A stretch of 57,303 nucleotides of DNA from Microbacteriaceae bacterium (lineage in GTDB: Bacteria; Actinomycetota; Actinomycetes; Actinomycetales; Microbacteriaceae): NCBI GenBank assembly GCA_025352325.1, contig JANXTR010000014.1:1-57303 (forward strand). The letters run 5' to 3'. A program made the position numbers and the translations under genes. Numbering within the stretch: the first letter of the stretch is position 1; every line of letters begins with the position of its first letter. The notes under the pieces were generated by a model. It saw only the letters and a list, made by a program, of their open reading frames with translations, searched no databases and had not been told where the DNA came from. Below are positions 27,408 through 36,386 of the stretch, piece after piece.

Positions 27408-28433
27408 ATGTACCGCTTCCTCTTCCGTCACGTGCTCGCGCGCCTCGATCCCGAGTTCGCGCACCACCTGGCATTCCTGGTGATCAGGATGCTGCCCGCT
27501 CTCGGTGTCGGAGCCCTCGTGCGTCGCGCGACTCGCGCCGACCAGCGACTCGCGGTCGAGACGCTGGGGCTGACCTTCCGGTCGCCGTTCGGAGTCGCCG
27601 CCGGATTCGACAAGGACGCCCGCGGCATCCGCGGGCTCGGCCAGCTCGGTTTCGGCCACGTGGAGATCGGCACGGTCACCGCGCACGCGCAGCCGGGCAA
27701 TCCGAAGCCGCGCCTGTTCCGACTGATCGCGGATCGCGCAGTCATCAACCGCATGGGCTTCAACAATCACGGCGCCGCGGCCGCCGTGCCCCGGCTGGAG
27801 CGCGAGGCGCGCCGCGGCATCCGTCCGATCATCGGCGTCAACATCGGCAAGAGCCGCGTCGTCGAGGTGGATGAGGCGATCCCCGACTACCTCGAGAGCA
27901 CCCGGTTGCTCGCGCCGCACGCCGACTATCTCGTCGTCAACGTCAGCTCGCCCAACACGCCGGGCCTCCGCGGATTGCAGGAGCTCGATAAGCTCACCCC
28001 GCTGCTCGAGGCCGTCCGCGATGCCGCGGGCCGGGTGCCCGTGCTGGTGAAGATCGCTCCCGACCTGAGCGACGAGGAGGTGCTGAAGATCGCCGAGCTC
28101 GCCGTGCGGCTTCGGCTGGCCGGCATCGTGGCGACGAACACGACCCTGTCGCGTGCGGGACTGCAGACCGACGCGGCCGTGGTCGAGGCTGCTGGGGCCG
28201 GGGGACTGTCCGGTCCGCCCGTCGCCGCCCGCGCCGTCGAGGTGCTGCGACTGCTGCGCGCGGCCGTGCCCGCCGAGCTGTGCCTGATCTCGGTCGGCGG
28301 CGTCGAGTCCGGCACGGATGTCGCGGCACGCCTCGCCGCGGGCGCCACCCTGGTGCAGGGCTACACCGCGTTCCTCTACCGCGGACCGCTCTGGGCCGCG
28401 CAGATCAACAAGGAACTCGCGAAGGCGCTCTAG
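27408..28433 (+). CDS. pyrD: Quinone-dependent dihydroorotate dehydrogenase
   Basis: PyrD (class 2) oxidises dihydroorotate to orotate in pyrimidine synthesis and passes electrons to quinone at the membrane. The N-terminal amphipathic part (MYRFLFRHVLARLDPEFAHHL, given as family pattern) marks class 2. FMN and substrate regions include FGVAAGFDKDARG, NRMGFNNHG, NVSSPNTPGLR with the catalytic serine, and VKIAPDLSDEE. The tail GYTAFLYRGP is typical. Length is 341 residues. It converges on the DUF3043 gene, and the two stop codons overlap by four bases. Confidence 0.95.
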   Translation: MYRFLFRHVLARLDPEFAHHLAFLVIRMLPALGVGALVRRATRADQRLAVETLGLTFRSPFGVAAGFDKDARGIRGLGQLGFGHVEIGTVTAHAQPGNPKPRLFRLIADRAVINRMGFNNHGAAAAVPRLEREARRGIRPIIGVNIGKSRVVEVDEAIPDYLESTRLLAPHADYLVVNVSSPNTPGLRGLQELDKLTPLLEAVRDAAGRVPVLVKIAPDLSDEEVLKIAELAVRLRLAGIVATNTTLSRAGLQTDAAVVEAAGAGGLSGPPVAARAVEVLRLLRAAVPAELCLISVGGVESGTDVAARLAAGATLVQGYTAFLYRGPLWAAQINKELAKAL

Positions 28434-29005
28434 CTCGGGTACTGCCCGCGCTTGACCTGCGGCTTCGGCAGACGCATCGGGCGCAGCTGGATCGCGCGCA
28501 TGAAGGCGTACCAGCGCACGCCCTTCTCGACCTTGTCCTTGCCGCCGAACTTGTTGGCGAGCGACTTGCTGACCCGGGCGCCGAGGTAGAGGCCGTCGGC
28601 CACGACCAGGATGATGACGCCCCACACCGCGATGAGCGCGATGCTCGAGTACTGGGCAGGCAGGAAGTAGGTGAGGATTACGATCACCAGGATCGGCAGC
28701 AGCACCTCGCCCAGACTGAAGCGCGCGTCGACGAAGTCGCGCACGTAGCGCTTTTGCGGACCCTTGTCGCGCAACTGCAGGTACTTCTCCTCGCCGCGGG
28801 ACTGACCCACTCGGGCGCGATCGCGCTGGAGGGCCAGCTGTTCGCGCGACTGACGCGCGGCGAGCTTCCGATCGCTCGGGACGAGCGGCTGCTTGCGTGC
28901 CGCCTCCTGCTCCTTGCGGGTCGGGGTCGCGTGGCCCTTCGTCGCGGGAGACTCGACGACATCCTCGACGGGAGGGGTCGATTCGCTCTTGGGGGTGCGT
29001 GCCAC
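28430..29005 (-). CDS. DUF3043 membrane protein
   Basis: The 191-residue protein matches the actinobacterial DUF3043 family by pattern: a charged Lys/Arg/Glu N-terminal half (KGHATPTRKEQEAARKQP), then RYVRDFVDARFSLGE, two membrane helices near residues 110-130 and 135-155, and a conserved tail KGVRWYAFMRAIQLRPMRLP. Its function is unknown. The start is the ATG at 29005, and the upstream 41 bases are shared with the divergent M20 peptidase gene. The cytoplasmic basic tail suggests interaction with membrane lipids or nucleic acid, which is only a guess. Confidence 0.85.
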   Translation of the reverse strand: MARTPKSESTPPVEDVVESPATKGHATPTRKEQEAARKQPLVPSDRKLAARQSREQLALQRDRARVGQSRGEEKYLQLRDKGPQKRYVRDFVDARFSLGEVLLPILVIVILTYFLPAQYSSIALIAVWGVIILVVADGLYLGARVSKSLANKFGGKDKVEKGVRWYAFMRAIQLRPMRLPKPQVKRGQYPS

Positions 29006-29046
29006 GGTGGGGGTCCTTGCTCTCGTGTGATGTTTAGATTACTCGC

Positions 29047-30531
29047 ATGGCTCCGCACGACGCTTCCGAGATCTTCGTCCCCTCCACCACGGCGCACGCC
29101 GACGAACTCCGCGAGGCGGTGCAGGCCGGTCTGCCGGTTGCGATCGCCGATCTGTCGACGCTCGTGCGCATCCCCTCCGTGTCCTGGGACGGGTTCGACC
29201 CCGCGCAGGTGCGAGCCAGCGCCGAGAAGGTGGCAGAGCTCGCTCGCGCGACCGGTGTGTTCGACACCGTCGACGTCATCCAGGAGCCGATCTCGGCCGA
29301 CGCCGTCTCGGGAGCCGGGCAGCTGGGTATGCCCGCGGTGCTCGCTCTTCGTGCCGCGCGCAACGGTAAGCCGACCGTGCTGCTCTACGCGCACCACGAC
29401 GTGCAGCCGGAGGGGAACGAGGCGGATTGGGAGTCCAAGCCCTTCGAGCCAACGCTCCGCGGCGACCGTCTCTACGGGCGCGGCACGGCGGATGACAAGG
29501 CAGGCGCGATCACGCACATCGCCTCGATCCGCGCCCTGGCCTCGGTGCTCGCCGCCTCCGGGTCGGAGGATCCGGAGCTCGGCATCGTGCTCTTTGCTGA
29601 GGGGGAGGAGGAGTTCGGCTCCCGCTCCCTCCCGACGATCCTCGAGAAGTACAGCGAGCAGCTCACGGCCGATGTGATCGTCGTGGCCGATGCCGGCAAC
29701 TGGGACCTTGAGTCGCCCGGCCTGACCGTCGGGCTCCGCGGCGCCGTCGCCTTCAACTTGCGCGTCACCACCCTCGACCACGCGTCGCACTCGGGCATGT
29801 TCGGCGGCCAGGTGCCGGATGCCATGCTCGCCGCGATCCAGCTGCTGGCGACCCTCTGGAACGCCGACGGTTCGGTCGCGGTGGCCGGACTCACCTCGCA
29901 CGTCGCGGAGACCCCCGAGTACGACGAGGCGAAGCTGCGCCACGAGACCGGTCTGCTCGACGGGGTCTCGCCGATCGGCACCGGCGACATCCTGTCGCGC
30001 GCCTGGTACCAGCCGGCGATCACCGTGACCGGGATCGACGCCCCGACGGTCAAGAACGCCTCGAACACGCTGATCCCGAGCGTGCGGGCCCGCGTCAGCG
30101 CCCGCGTCGCGCCCGGACAGACGGCGCAGCAGTACTTCGAACTACTGCGCGCGCACCTGCTCGCGCACGCCCCGTTCGGCGCGCACCTCGAGTTCGACGA
30201 TCTCGACCTCGGCGAGCCGTTCCTCGTCGACACGAGCGGCTGGGCGGCGACGGTTGCCGTCGAGACCATGCAGGAGGCGTACGGCGCACCCGCGATCGAG
30301 ATGGGCTCCGGCGGCTCGATCCCGTTCATCGCCGACCTCGTCGCCCGGTATCCGGGCGCGCAGATCCTCATCACCGGCGTCGAGGACCCGGACACCCGGG
30401 CTCACAGCCCGAACGAGTCGCTGCATCTGCCGACTTTCCAGCGTGCCATCTTGGCCGAGGCCCTGCTGCTGGCGCGGCTGAATTCACGCACGGTCCACAC
30501 GGCGAACATGACGCCGCTCGTCGTACACTGA
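29047..30531 (+). CDS. M20-family dipeptidase
   Basis: This is a zinc-dependent amino- or dipeptidase of the M20/ArgE/DapE group, probably cytoplasmic. Of the metal-binding motifs, YAHHDVQPEG carries the first His and Asp ligands, GRGTADDKAG the bridging Asp, and FAEGEEEFGS the catalytic Glu pair. ATTLDHASHSG-like sequence (VTTLDHASHSG here) leads into the dimerisation domain, and the final His ligand is probably in DTRAHSPNESLHL. Length is 494 residues. Peptide specificity cannot be told from sequence. It lies six bases upstream of the Fe-S carrier gene. Confidence 0.88.
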   Translation: MAPHDASEIFVPSTTAHADELREAVQAGLPVAIADLSTLVRIPSVSWDGFDPAQVRASAEKVAELARATGVFDTVDVIQEPISADAVSGAGQLGMPAVLALRAARNGKPTVLLYAHHDVQPEGNEADWESKPFEPTLRGDRLYGRGTADDKAGAITHIASIRALASVLAASGSEDPELGIVLFAEGEEEFGSRSLPTILEKYSEQLTADVIVVADAGNWDLESPGLTVGLRGAVAFNLRVTTLDHASHSGMFGGQVPDAMLAAIQLLATLWNADGSVAVAGLTSHVAETPEYDEAKLRHETGLLDGVSPIGTGDILSRAWYQPAITVTGIDAPTVKNASNTLIPSVRARVSARVAPGQTAQQYFELLRAHLLAHAPFGAHLEFDDLDLGEPFLVDTSGWAATVAVETMQEAYGAPAIEMGSGGSIPFIADLVARYPGAQILITGVEDPDTRAHSPNESLHLPTFQRAILAEALLLARLNSRTVHTANMTPLVVH

Positions 30532-30536
30532 GTGAC

Positions 30537-30911
30537 ATGTCAGACACGATGATTGCCACCGAGACCCCGACCGACGAGCAGCCGACGCATGGCGTCAAGC
30601 TCTCCGACATCGCCGCCGGCAAGGTGCGCAGCCTCCTCGAGCAGGAGGGTCGCGACGACCTGCGCTTGCGCGTCGCCGTGCAGCCTGGTGGATGCAGCGG
30701 CCTCATCTACCAGCTCTACTTCGACGAGCGCCTGCTCGACGGTGACATGACGCGCGACTTCGGCGGGGTCGAGGTCGTCGTCGATCAGATGAGCGTCCCC
30801 TACCTGGACGGCGCCTCGATTGACTTCGAGGACACCATCCAGAAGCAGGGTTTCACCATCGACAATCCCAACGCATCCGGCTCATGCGCCTGTGGAGATT
30901 CTTTCCACTAA
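30537..30911 (+). CDS. erpA: HesB/IscA-type iron-sulfur cluster insertion protein
   Basis: A-type carriers deliver Fe-S clusters to target proteins. The 124-residue protein has the three conserved cysteines: one in VQPGGCSGLIYQL and two in SGSCACGDSFH at the C-terminus. In actinobacteria the single copy next to the cytochrome oxidase genes is called ErpA. The extended N-terminus (about 18 residues) before LSDIAAGKV is Thr/Glu-rich. The gene lies directly upstream of ctaC, where a client such as the Rieske protein QcrA is made nearby. A separate ctaC promoter is likely in the 103-base gap. Confidence 0.9.
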   Translation: MSDTMIATETPTDEQPTHGVKLSDIAAGKVRSLLEQEGRDDLRLRVAVQPGGCSGLIYQLYFDERLLDGDMTRDFGGVEVVVDQMSVPYLDGASIDFEDTIQKQGFTIDNPNASGSCACGDSFH

Positions 30912-31014
30912 TTCAGCTCACTGACACGGCTTTTCGAGGGCCCTCACCGGGAGGTCGGGGCATTTTGCCGATGTAGAGTGAAAGAAATCCAGCCCCACGC
31001 TCGAGAGGTTTCAG

Positions 31015-31920
31015 GTGCCCTCCAACCGCCCCCACGATCAGTCGTCGAATCGGCCACGCCGATCTCGTTTGGCGCGATGGGCTGTCCTGCCGCTCGTCGG
31101 TTTCGTGACCATCGTCCTGGCCGGATGCTCGCAGCAGCAGCTCGCCGGATTCCTGCCCGGCGGTCCCGGCGTCACCAACCACACGGAGCTCGTCACAAGC
31201 CTGTGGGTCAACTCCTGGGTCGTCCTGCTGGCCGTCGGCGTCATCACCTGGGGCCTCATCATCTGGGCTGCCGTCGTGTACCGGCGCCGCAAGGGTCAGA
31301 CCGGCCTCCCGGTGCAGTTGCGCTACAACCTCCCGATCGAGATCTTCTACACGATCGTGCCGCTCATCCTCGTGCTGGGCTTCTTCACCTTCACCGCCCG
31401 TGACCAGGCGACCATCGAGACGAACCCGGGCAAGCCCGACGTCAAGATCGAGGTCTTCGGCAAGCGCTGGTCGTGGGACTTCAACTACCTCGACGAGAAG
31501 GTCTACTCGGCCGGCGTCCAGGTGCAGGACCGCCTGAACGCCGACGGCAGCATCGACCTGAGCAAGCTCCCGACGCTCTACTTGCCCGTCGACAAGAAGG
31601 TGCAGATCAACATCGAGTCGCGCGACGTGGCGCACTCCTTTTGGGTAGTGGACTTCCTCTACAAGAAGGACCTGATCCCGGGCCAGACGAACCATATGTA
31701 CTTCATCCCGCAGAAGATCGGCACGTACAAGGGCAAGTGCGCCGAACTCTGCGGCGAGTACCACGCCGACATGCTCTTCCAGGTGAAGGTCGTGTCCGAG
31801 GCGGACTACCAGCAGCACATCCAGGACCTGAAAGATCTCGGCCAGACCGGGCGCGTCGGGCCGGAATACAACACGAACACCAACCTGCCGGGTAACGGCG
31901 CGACGACGAGCCAGGGGTAG
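31015..31920 (+). CDS. ctaC: Cytochrome c oxidase subunit II
   Basis: CtaC carries the CuA centre that takes electrons from the bcc complex in the aa3 oxidase. The GTG at 31015 gives 301 residues: a signal peptide ending in the lipobox LAGC, two membrane helices (about 60-85 and 100-122), and the cupredoxin domain. The CuA ligands are in KCAELCGEYHADM (Cys242, Cys246, His250), and the first His is in SRDVAHSFWV. Trp-rich KRWSWDFNYL is typical. It is three bases upstream of ctaD. A TAGAGT at 30973-30978 is a possible -10 box. Confidence 0.95.
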   Translation: MPSNRPHDQSSNRPRRSRLARWAVLPLVGFVTIVLAGCSQQQLAGFLPGGPGVTNHTELVTSLWVNSWVVLLAVGVITWGLIIWAAVVYRRRKGQTGLPVQLRYNLPIEIFYTIVPLILVLGFFTFTARDQATIETNPGKPDVKIEVFGKRWSWDFNYLDEKVYSAGVQVQDRLNADGSIDLSKLPTLYLPVDKKVQINIESRDVAHSFWVVDFLYKKDLIPGQTNHMYFIPQKIGTYKGKCAELCGEYHADMLFQVKVVSEADYQQHIQDLKDLGQTGRVGPEYNTNTNLPGNGATTSQG

Positions 31921-31923
31921 ACG

Positions 31924-33669
31924 ATGAGCACCGCAACCGCACCCACGAAGACGCCCTCGGCGCCGACGACCACCACGGTCAACAGCGCAGGCGGCGTCGA
32001 GCGCAAGGGCAATGTCGTCGTCAAGTGGCTCACGACCACTGACCACAAAACGATCGGGTACCTCTACCTGATCTCCTCCTTCATCTACTTCTGTATCGGG
32101 GGCGTGCTCGCGCTCGTGATCCGCGCGGAGCTGTTCACGCCCGGCCTCGACGTTCTCCAGTCGAACGAGCAGTACAACCAGCTGTTCACGATGCACGGCA
32201 CGATCATGCTGCTGTTGTTCGCGACGCCGTTGTTCGCCGGCTTCGCGAATGTGGCGATGCCCCTGCAGATCGGAGCGCCCGACGTGGCGTTCCCGCGTCT
32301 GAACGCCTTCGCGTACTGGCTCTACCTCTTCGGCTCGATCATCGCGGCCGGTGGCTTCTTCACCCCGCAGGGTGCTGCCGCCTTCGGCTGGACGGCTTAT
32401 GCTCCGCTCTCCAGCACGACCTTCACGCCCGGCCTCGGCGGCAACCTCTGGGTCTTCGGTCTGGGGCTCGCGGGCTTCGGTACGATCCTGGGTGCCGTGA
32501 ACTTCATCACGACCATCATCACGATGCGCGCCCCCGGCATGACCATGTTCCGGATGCCGATCTTCACCTGGAACATCCTGGTCACGTCGATCCTCGTGCT
32601 CATCGCGTTCCCGGTTCTGGCCGCCGCGCTCTTCGCACTCGGCGCCGACCGCGTCTTCAACTCGCACCTGCTCGATCCCGCCAACGGCGGCACGATCCTC
32701 TGGCAGCACCTGTTCTGGTTCTTCGGGCACCCCGAGGTCTACATCATCGCGCTGCCGTTCTTCGGCATCATCTCAGAGGTGCTCCCGGTGTTCAGCCGCA
32801 AGCCGATCTTCGGGTACAAAACGCTGATCTACGCGACCATCGCGATCGCTGCGCTGTCGGTTACGGTGTGGGCGCACCACATGTACGTCACTGGCTCGGT
32901 GCTGCTGCCCTTCTTCTCCCTCATGACGATGCTCATCGCGGTCCCGACCGGCGTGAAGATCTTCAACTGGGTCGGAACGATGTGGCGGGGGTCCGTGACC
33001 TTCGAGACGCCGATGCTGTGGGCGATCGGCTTCCTGATCACCTTCACCTTCGGTGGTCTGACCGGTGTCATCCTGGCGTCGCCGCCCCTCGACTTCCACG
33101 TCTCCGACAGCTACTTCGTCGTCGCGCACTTCCACTACGTGGTGTTCGGCACGGTCGTGTTCGCCATGTTCTCGGGCTTCTACTTCTGGTGGCCCAAGTG
33201 GACGGGCAAGATGCTCAACGAGCGGCTCGGCAAGATCCACTTCTGGTTGCTGTTCATCGGCTTCCACACGACCTTCCTGATCCAGCACTGGCTGGGCGTC
33301 ATCGGCATGCCGCGTCGCTACGCGAGCTACCTGCCGAGCGACGGATTCACCTGGATGAACCAGCTCTCCACCTTCGGAGCGGCCATCCTGGGCATCTCGA
33401 TGCTGCCGTTCCTCATCAACGTCTACATCACGGCACGCCACGGAGTGAAGGTGACCGTCGATGACCCGTGGGGAACGGCTCGCTCGCTCGAGTGGGCCAC
33501 CTCATGCCCGCCGCCGCGACACAACTTCACCTCGATCCCGCGCATCCGCTCGGAATCGCCGGCGTTCGACCTGCACCACCCCGAGGTGGGCATCCCGGTC
33601 GGAGTTGGACCATTCAAGAATGCGCCGGACGCGCCGGTCATCGATCTTGCTAACGGGAAGATGCACTAG
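31924..33669 (+). CDS. ctaD: Cytochrome c oxidase subunit I
   Basis: CtaD is the haem a/a3-CuB subunit of the proton-pumping terminal oxidase. The 581-residue protein has twelve or more membrane helices. Ligands can be seen in TMHGTIMLL (haem a), [11 protein letters not shown] (CuB His and Tyr), [10 protein letters not shown] (CuB His pair) and [10 protein letters not shown] (haems a and a3). The C-terminal [19 protein letters not shown] is the usual end. The ATG at 31924 is three bases after the ctaC stop and ctaF follows after two bases, so it is one operon. Confidence 0.97.
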   Translation: MSTATAPTKTPSAPTTTTVNSAGGVERKGNVVVKWLTTTDHKTIGYLYLISSFIYFCIGGVLALVIRAELFTPGLDVLQSNEQYNQLFTMHGTIMLLLFATPLFAGFANVAMPLQIGAPDVAFPRLNAFAYWLYLFGSIIAAGGFFTPQGAAAFGWTAYAPLSSTTFTPGLGGNLWVFGLGLAGFGTILGAVNFITTIITMRAPGMTMFRMPIFTWNILVTSILVLIAFPVLAAALFALGADRVFNSHLLDPANGGTILWQHLFWFFGHPEVYIIALPFFGIISEVLPVFSRKPIFGYKTLIYATIAIAALSVTVWAHHMYVTGSVLLPFFSLMTMLIAVPTGVKIFNWVGTMWRGSVTFETPMLWAIGFLITFTFGGLTGVILASPPLDFHVSDSYFVVAHFHYVVFGTVVFAMFSGFYFWWPKWTGKMLNERLGKIHFWLLFIGFHTTFLIQHWLGVIGMPRRYASYLPSDGFTWMNQLSTFGAAILGISMLPFLINVYITARHGVKVTVDDPWGTARSLEWATSCPPPRHNFTSIPRIRSESPAFDLHHPEVGIPVGVGPFKNAPDAPVIDLANGKMH

Positions 33670-33671
33670 TC

Positions 33672-34094
33672 ATGCGCGCCAATACGAACCTCTTCTGGAT
33701 CCTCGGTGGCTTCTTCTGGCTGGCCGACGCCACCTACATCATCTGGTCGCTCTTCTTCTCGGAGTTCGCGCGGGTGGAGTGGGTCGGCACGGTTGGCATG
33801 GCGCTCTCGGGCATCCTGGCGTTCTTCCTCGCCTTCTACCTCGGTCGCACGCACTCGGCACAGGGCGGCGAGGGTCCCTCGGACCTTCTCGACGCCAACA
33901 TCGACGACGGCGATCCCGAGATGGGCTCCTTCAGCCCGTGGAGCTGGTGGCCGATCGTCGTCGCCTTCGGTCTCGCCCTGATGTTCCTGGGCGTCGCCGT
34001 CGGCATTTGGATCACCTTCATCGGTGCCCCGATCGTCGCCGTGGCGATCATCGGCTGGTACTACGAGTACTACCGCGGCAACTTCGCGCGCTGA
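33672..34094 (+). CDS. ctaF: Actinobacterial cytochrome c oxidase subunit IV
   Basis: CtaF is a small subunit found in actinobacterial aa3 oxidases, associated with the bcc-aa3 supercomplex. The 140-residue protein has four membrane helices, starting MRANTNLFWILGGFFW, with the conserved soluble loop LLDANIDDGDPEMGSFSPWSWW (shown as family pattern) and the final YYEYYRGNFAR. It follows ctaD by two bases. Its role is structural; no cofactor ligands are seen. Confidence 0.93.
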   Translation: MRANTNLFWILGGFFWLADATYIIWSLFFSEFARVEWVGTVGMALSGILAFFLAFYLGRTHSAQGGEGPSDLLDANIDDGDPEMGSFSPWSWWPIVVAFGLALMFLGVAVGIWITFIGAPIVAVAIIGWYYEYYRGNFAR

Positions 34095-34112
34095 TCCCAC
34101 GCGGAGACCGCT

Positions 34113-34541
34113 ATGACGAAGATCCGCGAGGCACGCTCCGGCGATGAAGACGGCCTGTTCGCGCTCGTCGGGCAAATCGGGCACGCGTTCGAGCCGATCC
34201 GTTCGGCCTATGACGCCACGATCGATTCGTACTTGGCGGGGGAGCAGCCCTCCGTTGTGCTGTACGTCGCGGAAGGGGATGCGGGCGCCCTGCTCGGTTA
34301 CGCCCTGACTACGATCGTGCCCCTGCTGGCCACCAACGGCCCCTCGGCGCAGCTGCAGGAACTGGTCGTGGATCCGGGTGCACGAGGTCTCGACGTCGGC
34401 ACACAGCTCGTGCGGGCCGTTGAGGCGGAGTGCGAGCGCCGTGGTGTCACGCAGCTCACCGTTGCCAGTCGTCGCGCCGGGGGCTTCTACGATCGGCTCG
34501 GCTTCCACGAGAGTGCCGAGTACATGCGCAGGTTCTTCTAA
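34113..34541 (+). CDS. GNAT-family N-acetyltransferase
   Basis: The 142-residue protein has a typical GNAT fold: KIREARSGDEDGLFAL at the start, the central strand LQELVVDPGARGLDVGTQLV with the acetyl-CoA loop (here R-x-L-D-V-G instead of the usual Q/R-x2-G-x-G/A), and FYDRLGFHESAEYM at the end. It transfers an acetyl group from acetyl-CoA to an unknown amine. It follows ctaF by 18 bases and may be read through from the oxidase operon, although a functional link is not evident. A large inverted repeat and a terminator follow. Confidence 0.85.
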   Translation: MTKIREARSGDEDGLFALVGQIGHAFEPIRSAYDATIDSYLAGEQPSVVLYVAEGDAGALLGYALTTIVPLLATNGPSAQLQELVVDPGARGLDVGTQLVRAVEAECERRGVTQLTVASRRAGGFYDRLGFHESAEYMRRFF

Positions 34542-34567
34542 ACTCTGCGCGCAGGGGCTTGTCGGGT

Positions 34568-34639
34568 CACACTGCCCAGATGACGCAGTTGGCTGCTTGC
34601 AGGGCACTCAGCGGCCATCCGCGTCATCTCGGCAGTGTG
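34568..34639. repeat. Large imperfect inverted repeat between convergent genes
   Basis: CACACTGCCCAGATGACGC (34568-34586) and GCGTCATCTCGGCAGTGTG (34621-34639) are 19-bp arms that pair at 18 positions, with a 34-base spacer. It lies in the GNAT-qcrB gap just before the true terminator hairpin. I see no open reading frame or transposon end with it. It may be an extra terminator or RNA-stabilising stem, or a copy of a dispersed palindromic element; no second copy was noticed in this window. Confidence 0.75.
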
Positions 34640-34667
34640 GGCTGGCAGGCCACCGCCAAGGCGCAAG

Positions 34668-34703
34668 AAGGCCCCGGCGAGTCGCAGCTCCCGGGGCCTT
34701 TTC
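34668..34703. terminator. Intrinsic terminator between the GNAT gene and qcrB
   Basis: AAGGCCCCGG (34668-34677) pairs perfectly with CCGGGGCCTT (34691-34700) around a 13-base loop, followed by TT on the plus strand and preceded by AAG on the other side. It can stop transcripts from both the ctaC-ctaF-GNAT side and the qcrB side, which converge here. Confidence 0.85.
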
Positions 34704-34715
34704 GTCGCTCGACTG

Positions 34716-36386
34716 TTAGCGGCTTTCGACCGCCACCTGCTCCTGGGTCAGCTGATCGCCGTGCGACGCCTCGATCTCGGTGAGTGAGACGGGGACGATC
34801 CGGTCTTCGAAGAACCAGTTCGACGCTCGGGCTCGCAGGCGGGCCGGCACGGTGATCTTGCCGTCCTTGTTGGGGCGGAGCATGACCGGAGCGTGGTCGT
34901 CGAAGCTCACCAACTTCCAGCGCTCGTAGTCGGAGAGCTGCTCGTGCACCTCGACGTACTCGCCGCCGGGCAGACGCACGATCCGGCCGGATTCGAACCC
35001 GTGGAGCGCGATCTCGCGGTCCTTCTTCTGAAGCGCGATGCAGATCCGCTTCGTCACGAGGTAGGCGATGACCGGGGCGACGAAGACTGACACCTGGAGG
35101 AAGGTGATAACACCCTCGATCGTCAACTTAAAGTGCGTTGCCAGCAGGTCAGAACTCGCGGCGGTCCACAGAACCGCGTAGAACGTGACGCCGGCGGCAC
35201 CGATGGCTGTGCGAGTCGGAGCGTTGCGAGGACGATCGGCGATGTGGTGCTCACGCTTGTCACCGGTCACCCAGGCTTCGAAGAACGGATACGCCGCGAC
35301 CACCGCCAGGAAGACCACCAGGCCCACTACCGGGACGAGGATGTTCATCGAGACCGTGTAGGGGCCGAGCATGAACTCCCATCCGTGGGGGATCAGCCGA
35401 AGCGCACCGTCGGCGAAGCCGATGTACCAGTCCGGCTGCGTGCCCGCCGACACCGGGGAGGGATCGTAGGGCCCGTAGACCCAGATCGGGTTGATCGTCA
35501 CGAACGACGCGGTCAACATGACGACGCCGAAGATGATGAAGAAGAAGCCACCCGCCTTCGCCGCGAAGACCGGCATGATCGGCGAGCCGACCACGTTGCC
35601 CTCGGTGCGACCGGGGCCGGCAAACTGCGTGTGCTTGTTCACGATCAGGAGCACCATGTGCGCACCGAGCGCTGCCACCAAGATGGCGGGCAGCAGCAGG
35701 ATGTGCAGCGAATAGAGCCGACCGACGATCGCTTCGCCCGGGAAATTCCCGCCGAATAGCAGGTAGGAGATCCAGGTGCCGACGACCGGGATGCCCTTGA
35801 CCATGCCGTCGATGATGCGGAGTCCGTTGCCGGAGAGCAGATCATCGGGAAGCGAGTAGCCGGTGAAGCCCTCGGCCAGCGCCAGGACGAAGAGCACGAA
35901 GCCGATCACCCAGTTGATCTCGCGCGGCTTGCGGAAGGCGCCCGTGAAGTAAATACGCAGCATGTGTAGGCCGATGGACGCCACGAACAGCAACGCCGCC
36001 CAGTGGTGCACCTGGCGCAGCAGCAGGCCGCCGCGGATGTCGAAGCTGATGTTGAGCGTCGACGACATCGCCGCGGACATCTGGATGCCCTTGAGTGGTG
36101 CGTAGGAGCCGTCGTAGGTGACGACCGCCATCGATGGCTGGAAGAAGAACGTCAGGAACGTTCCGCTCAGCAGGATGACGACGAAGCTGTAGAGCGCGAC
36201 CTCGCCGAGCATGAACGACCAGTGGTCGGGGAAGATCTTGCGTCCGAGCTCCTTAACGAGGCCCGAAATGCTTGTGCGCTCGTCGATGTAGTTCGCGGCC
36301 CAGTTCGTGACGCGGGTGCCGTTGCTCGGCGGCAGATCCGCGGAGGTGGCTGGCGCCGACGCAGGTGCTGTGGTGTCTACTGTCAA
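34716..36386 (-). CDS. qcrB: Cytochrome bc1 (bcc) complex cytochrome b subunit
   Basis: QcrB is the membrane cytochrome b that oxidises menaquinol and passes electrons to QcrA and QcrC. The 556-residue protein has eight or more helices. WSFMLGEVALYSFVVILLSG starts the core. The haem-ligand helices contain LRQVHHWAALLFVASIGLHM (shown as pattern) and LYSLHILLLPAILVAALGAHM. The Qo motif is PDWYIGFADG, as in actinobacteria. A C-terminal extension of about 130 residues is also lineage-typical. Its start overlaps the qcrA stop, giving translational coupling in the order ctaE-qcrC-qcrA-qcrB. Confidence 0.96.
   Translation of the reverse strand: MTVDTTAPASAPATSADLPPSNGTRVTNWAANYIDERTSISGLVKELGRKIFPDHWSFMLGEVALYSFVVILLSGTFLTFFFQPSMAVVTYDGSYAPLKGIQMSAAMSSTLNISFDIRGGLLLRQVHHWAALLFVASIGLHMLRIYFTGAFRKPREINWVIGFVLFVLALAEGFTGYSLPDDLLSGNGLRIIDGMVKGIPVVGTWISYLLFGGNFPGEAIVGRLYSLHILLLPAILVAALGAHMVLLIVNKHTQFAGPGRTEGNVVGSPIMPVFAAKAGGFFFIIFGVVMLTASFVTINPIWVYGPYDPSPVSAGTQPDWYIGFADGALRLIPHGWEFMLGPYTVSMNILVPVVGLVVFLAVVAAYPFFEAWVTGDKREHHIADRPRNAPTRTAIGAAGVTFYAVLWTAASSDLLATHFKLTIEGVITFLQVSVFVAPVIAYLVTKRICIALQKKDREIALHGFESGRIVRLPGGEYVEVHEQLSDYERWKLVSFDDHAPVMLRPNKDGKITVPARLRARASNWFFEDRIVPVSLTEIEASHGDQLTQEQVAVESR

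Noticed and set aside
30913-32730. A 605-codon minus-strand open frame
   Set aside because: It is antisense to ctaC and ctaD, which are certain genes, and its sequence is low-complexity Glu/Asp/Arg/Val.
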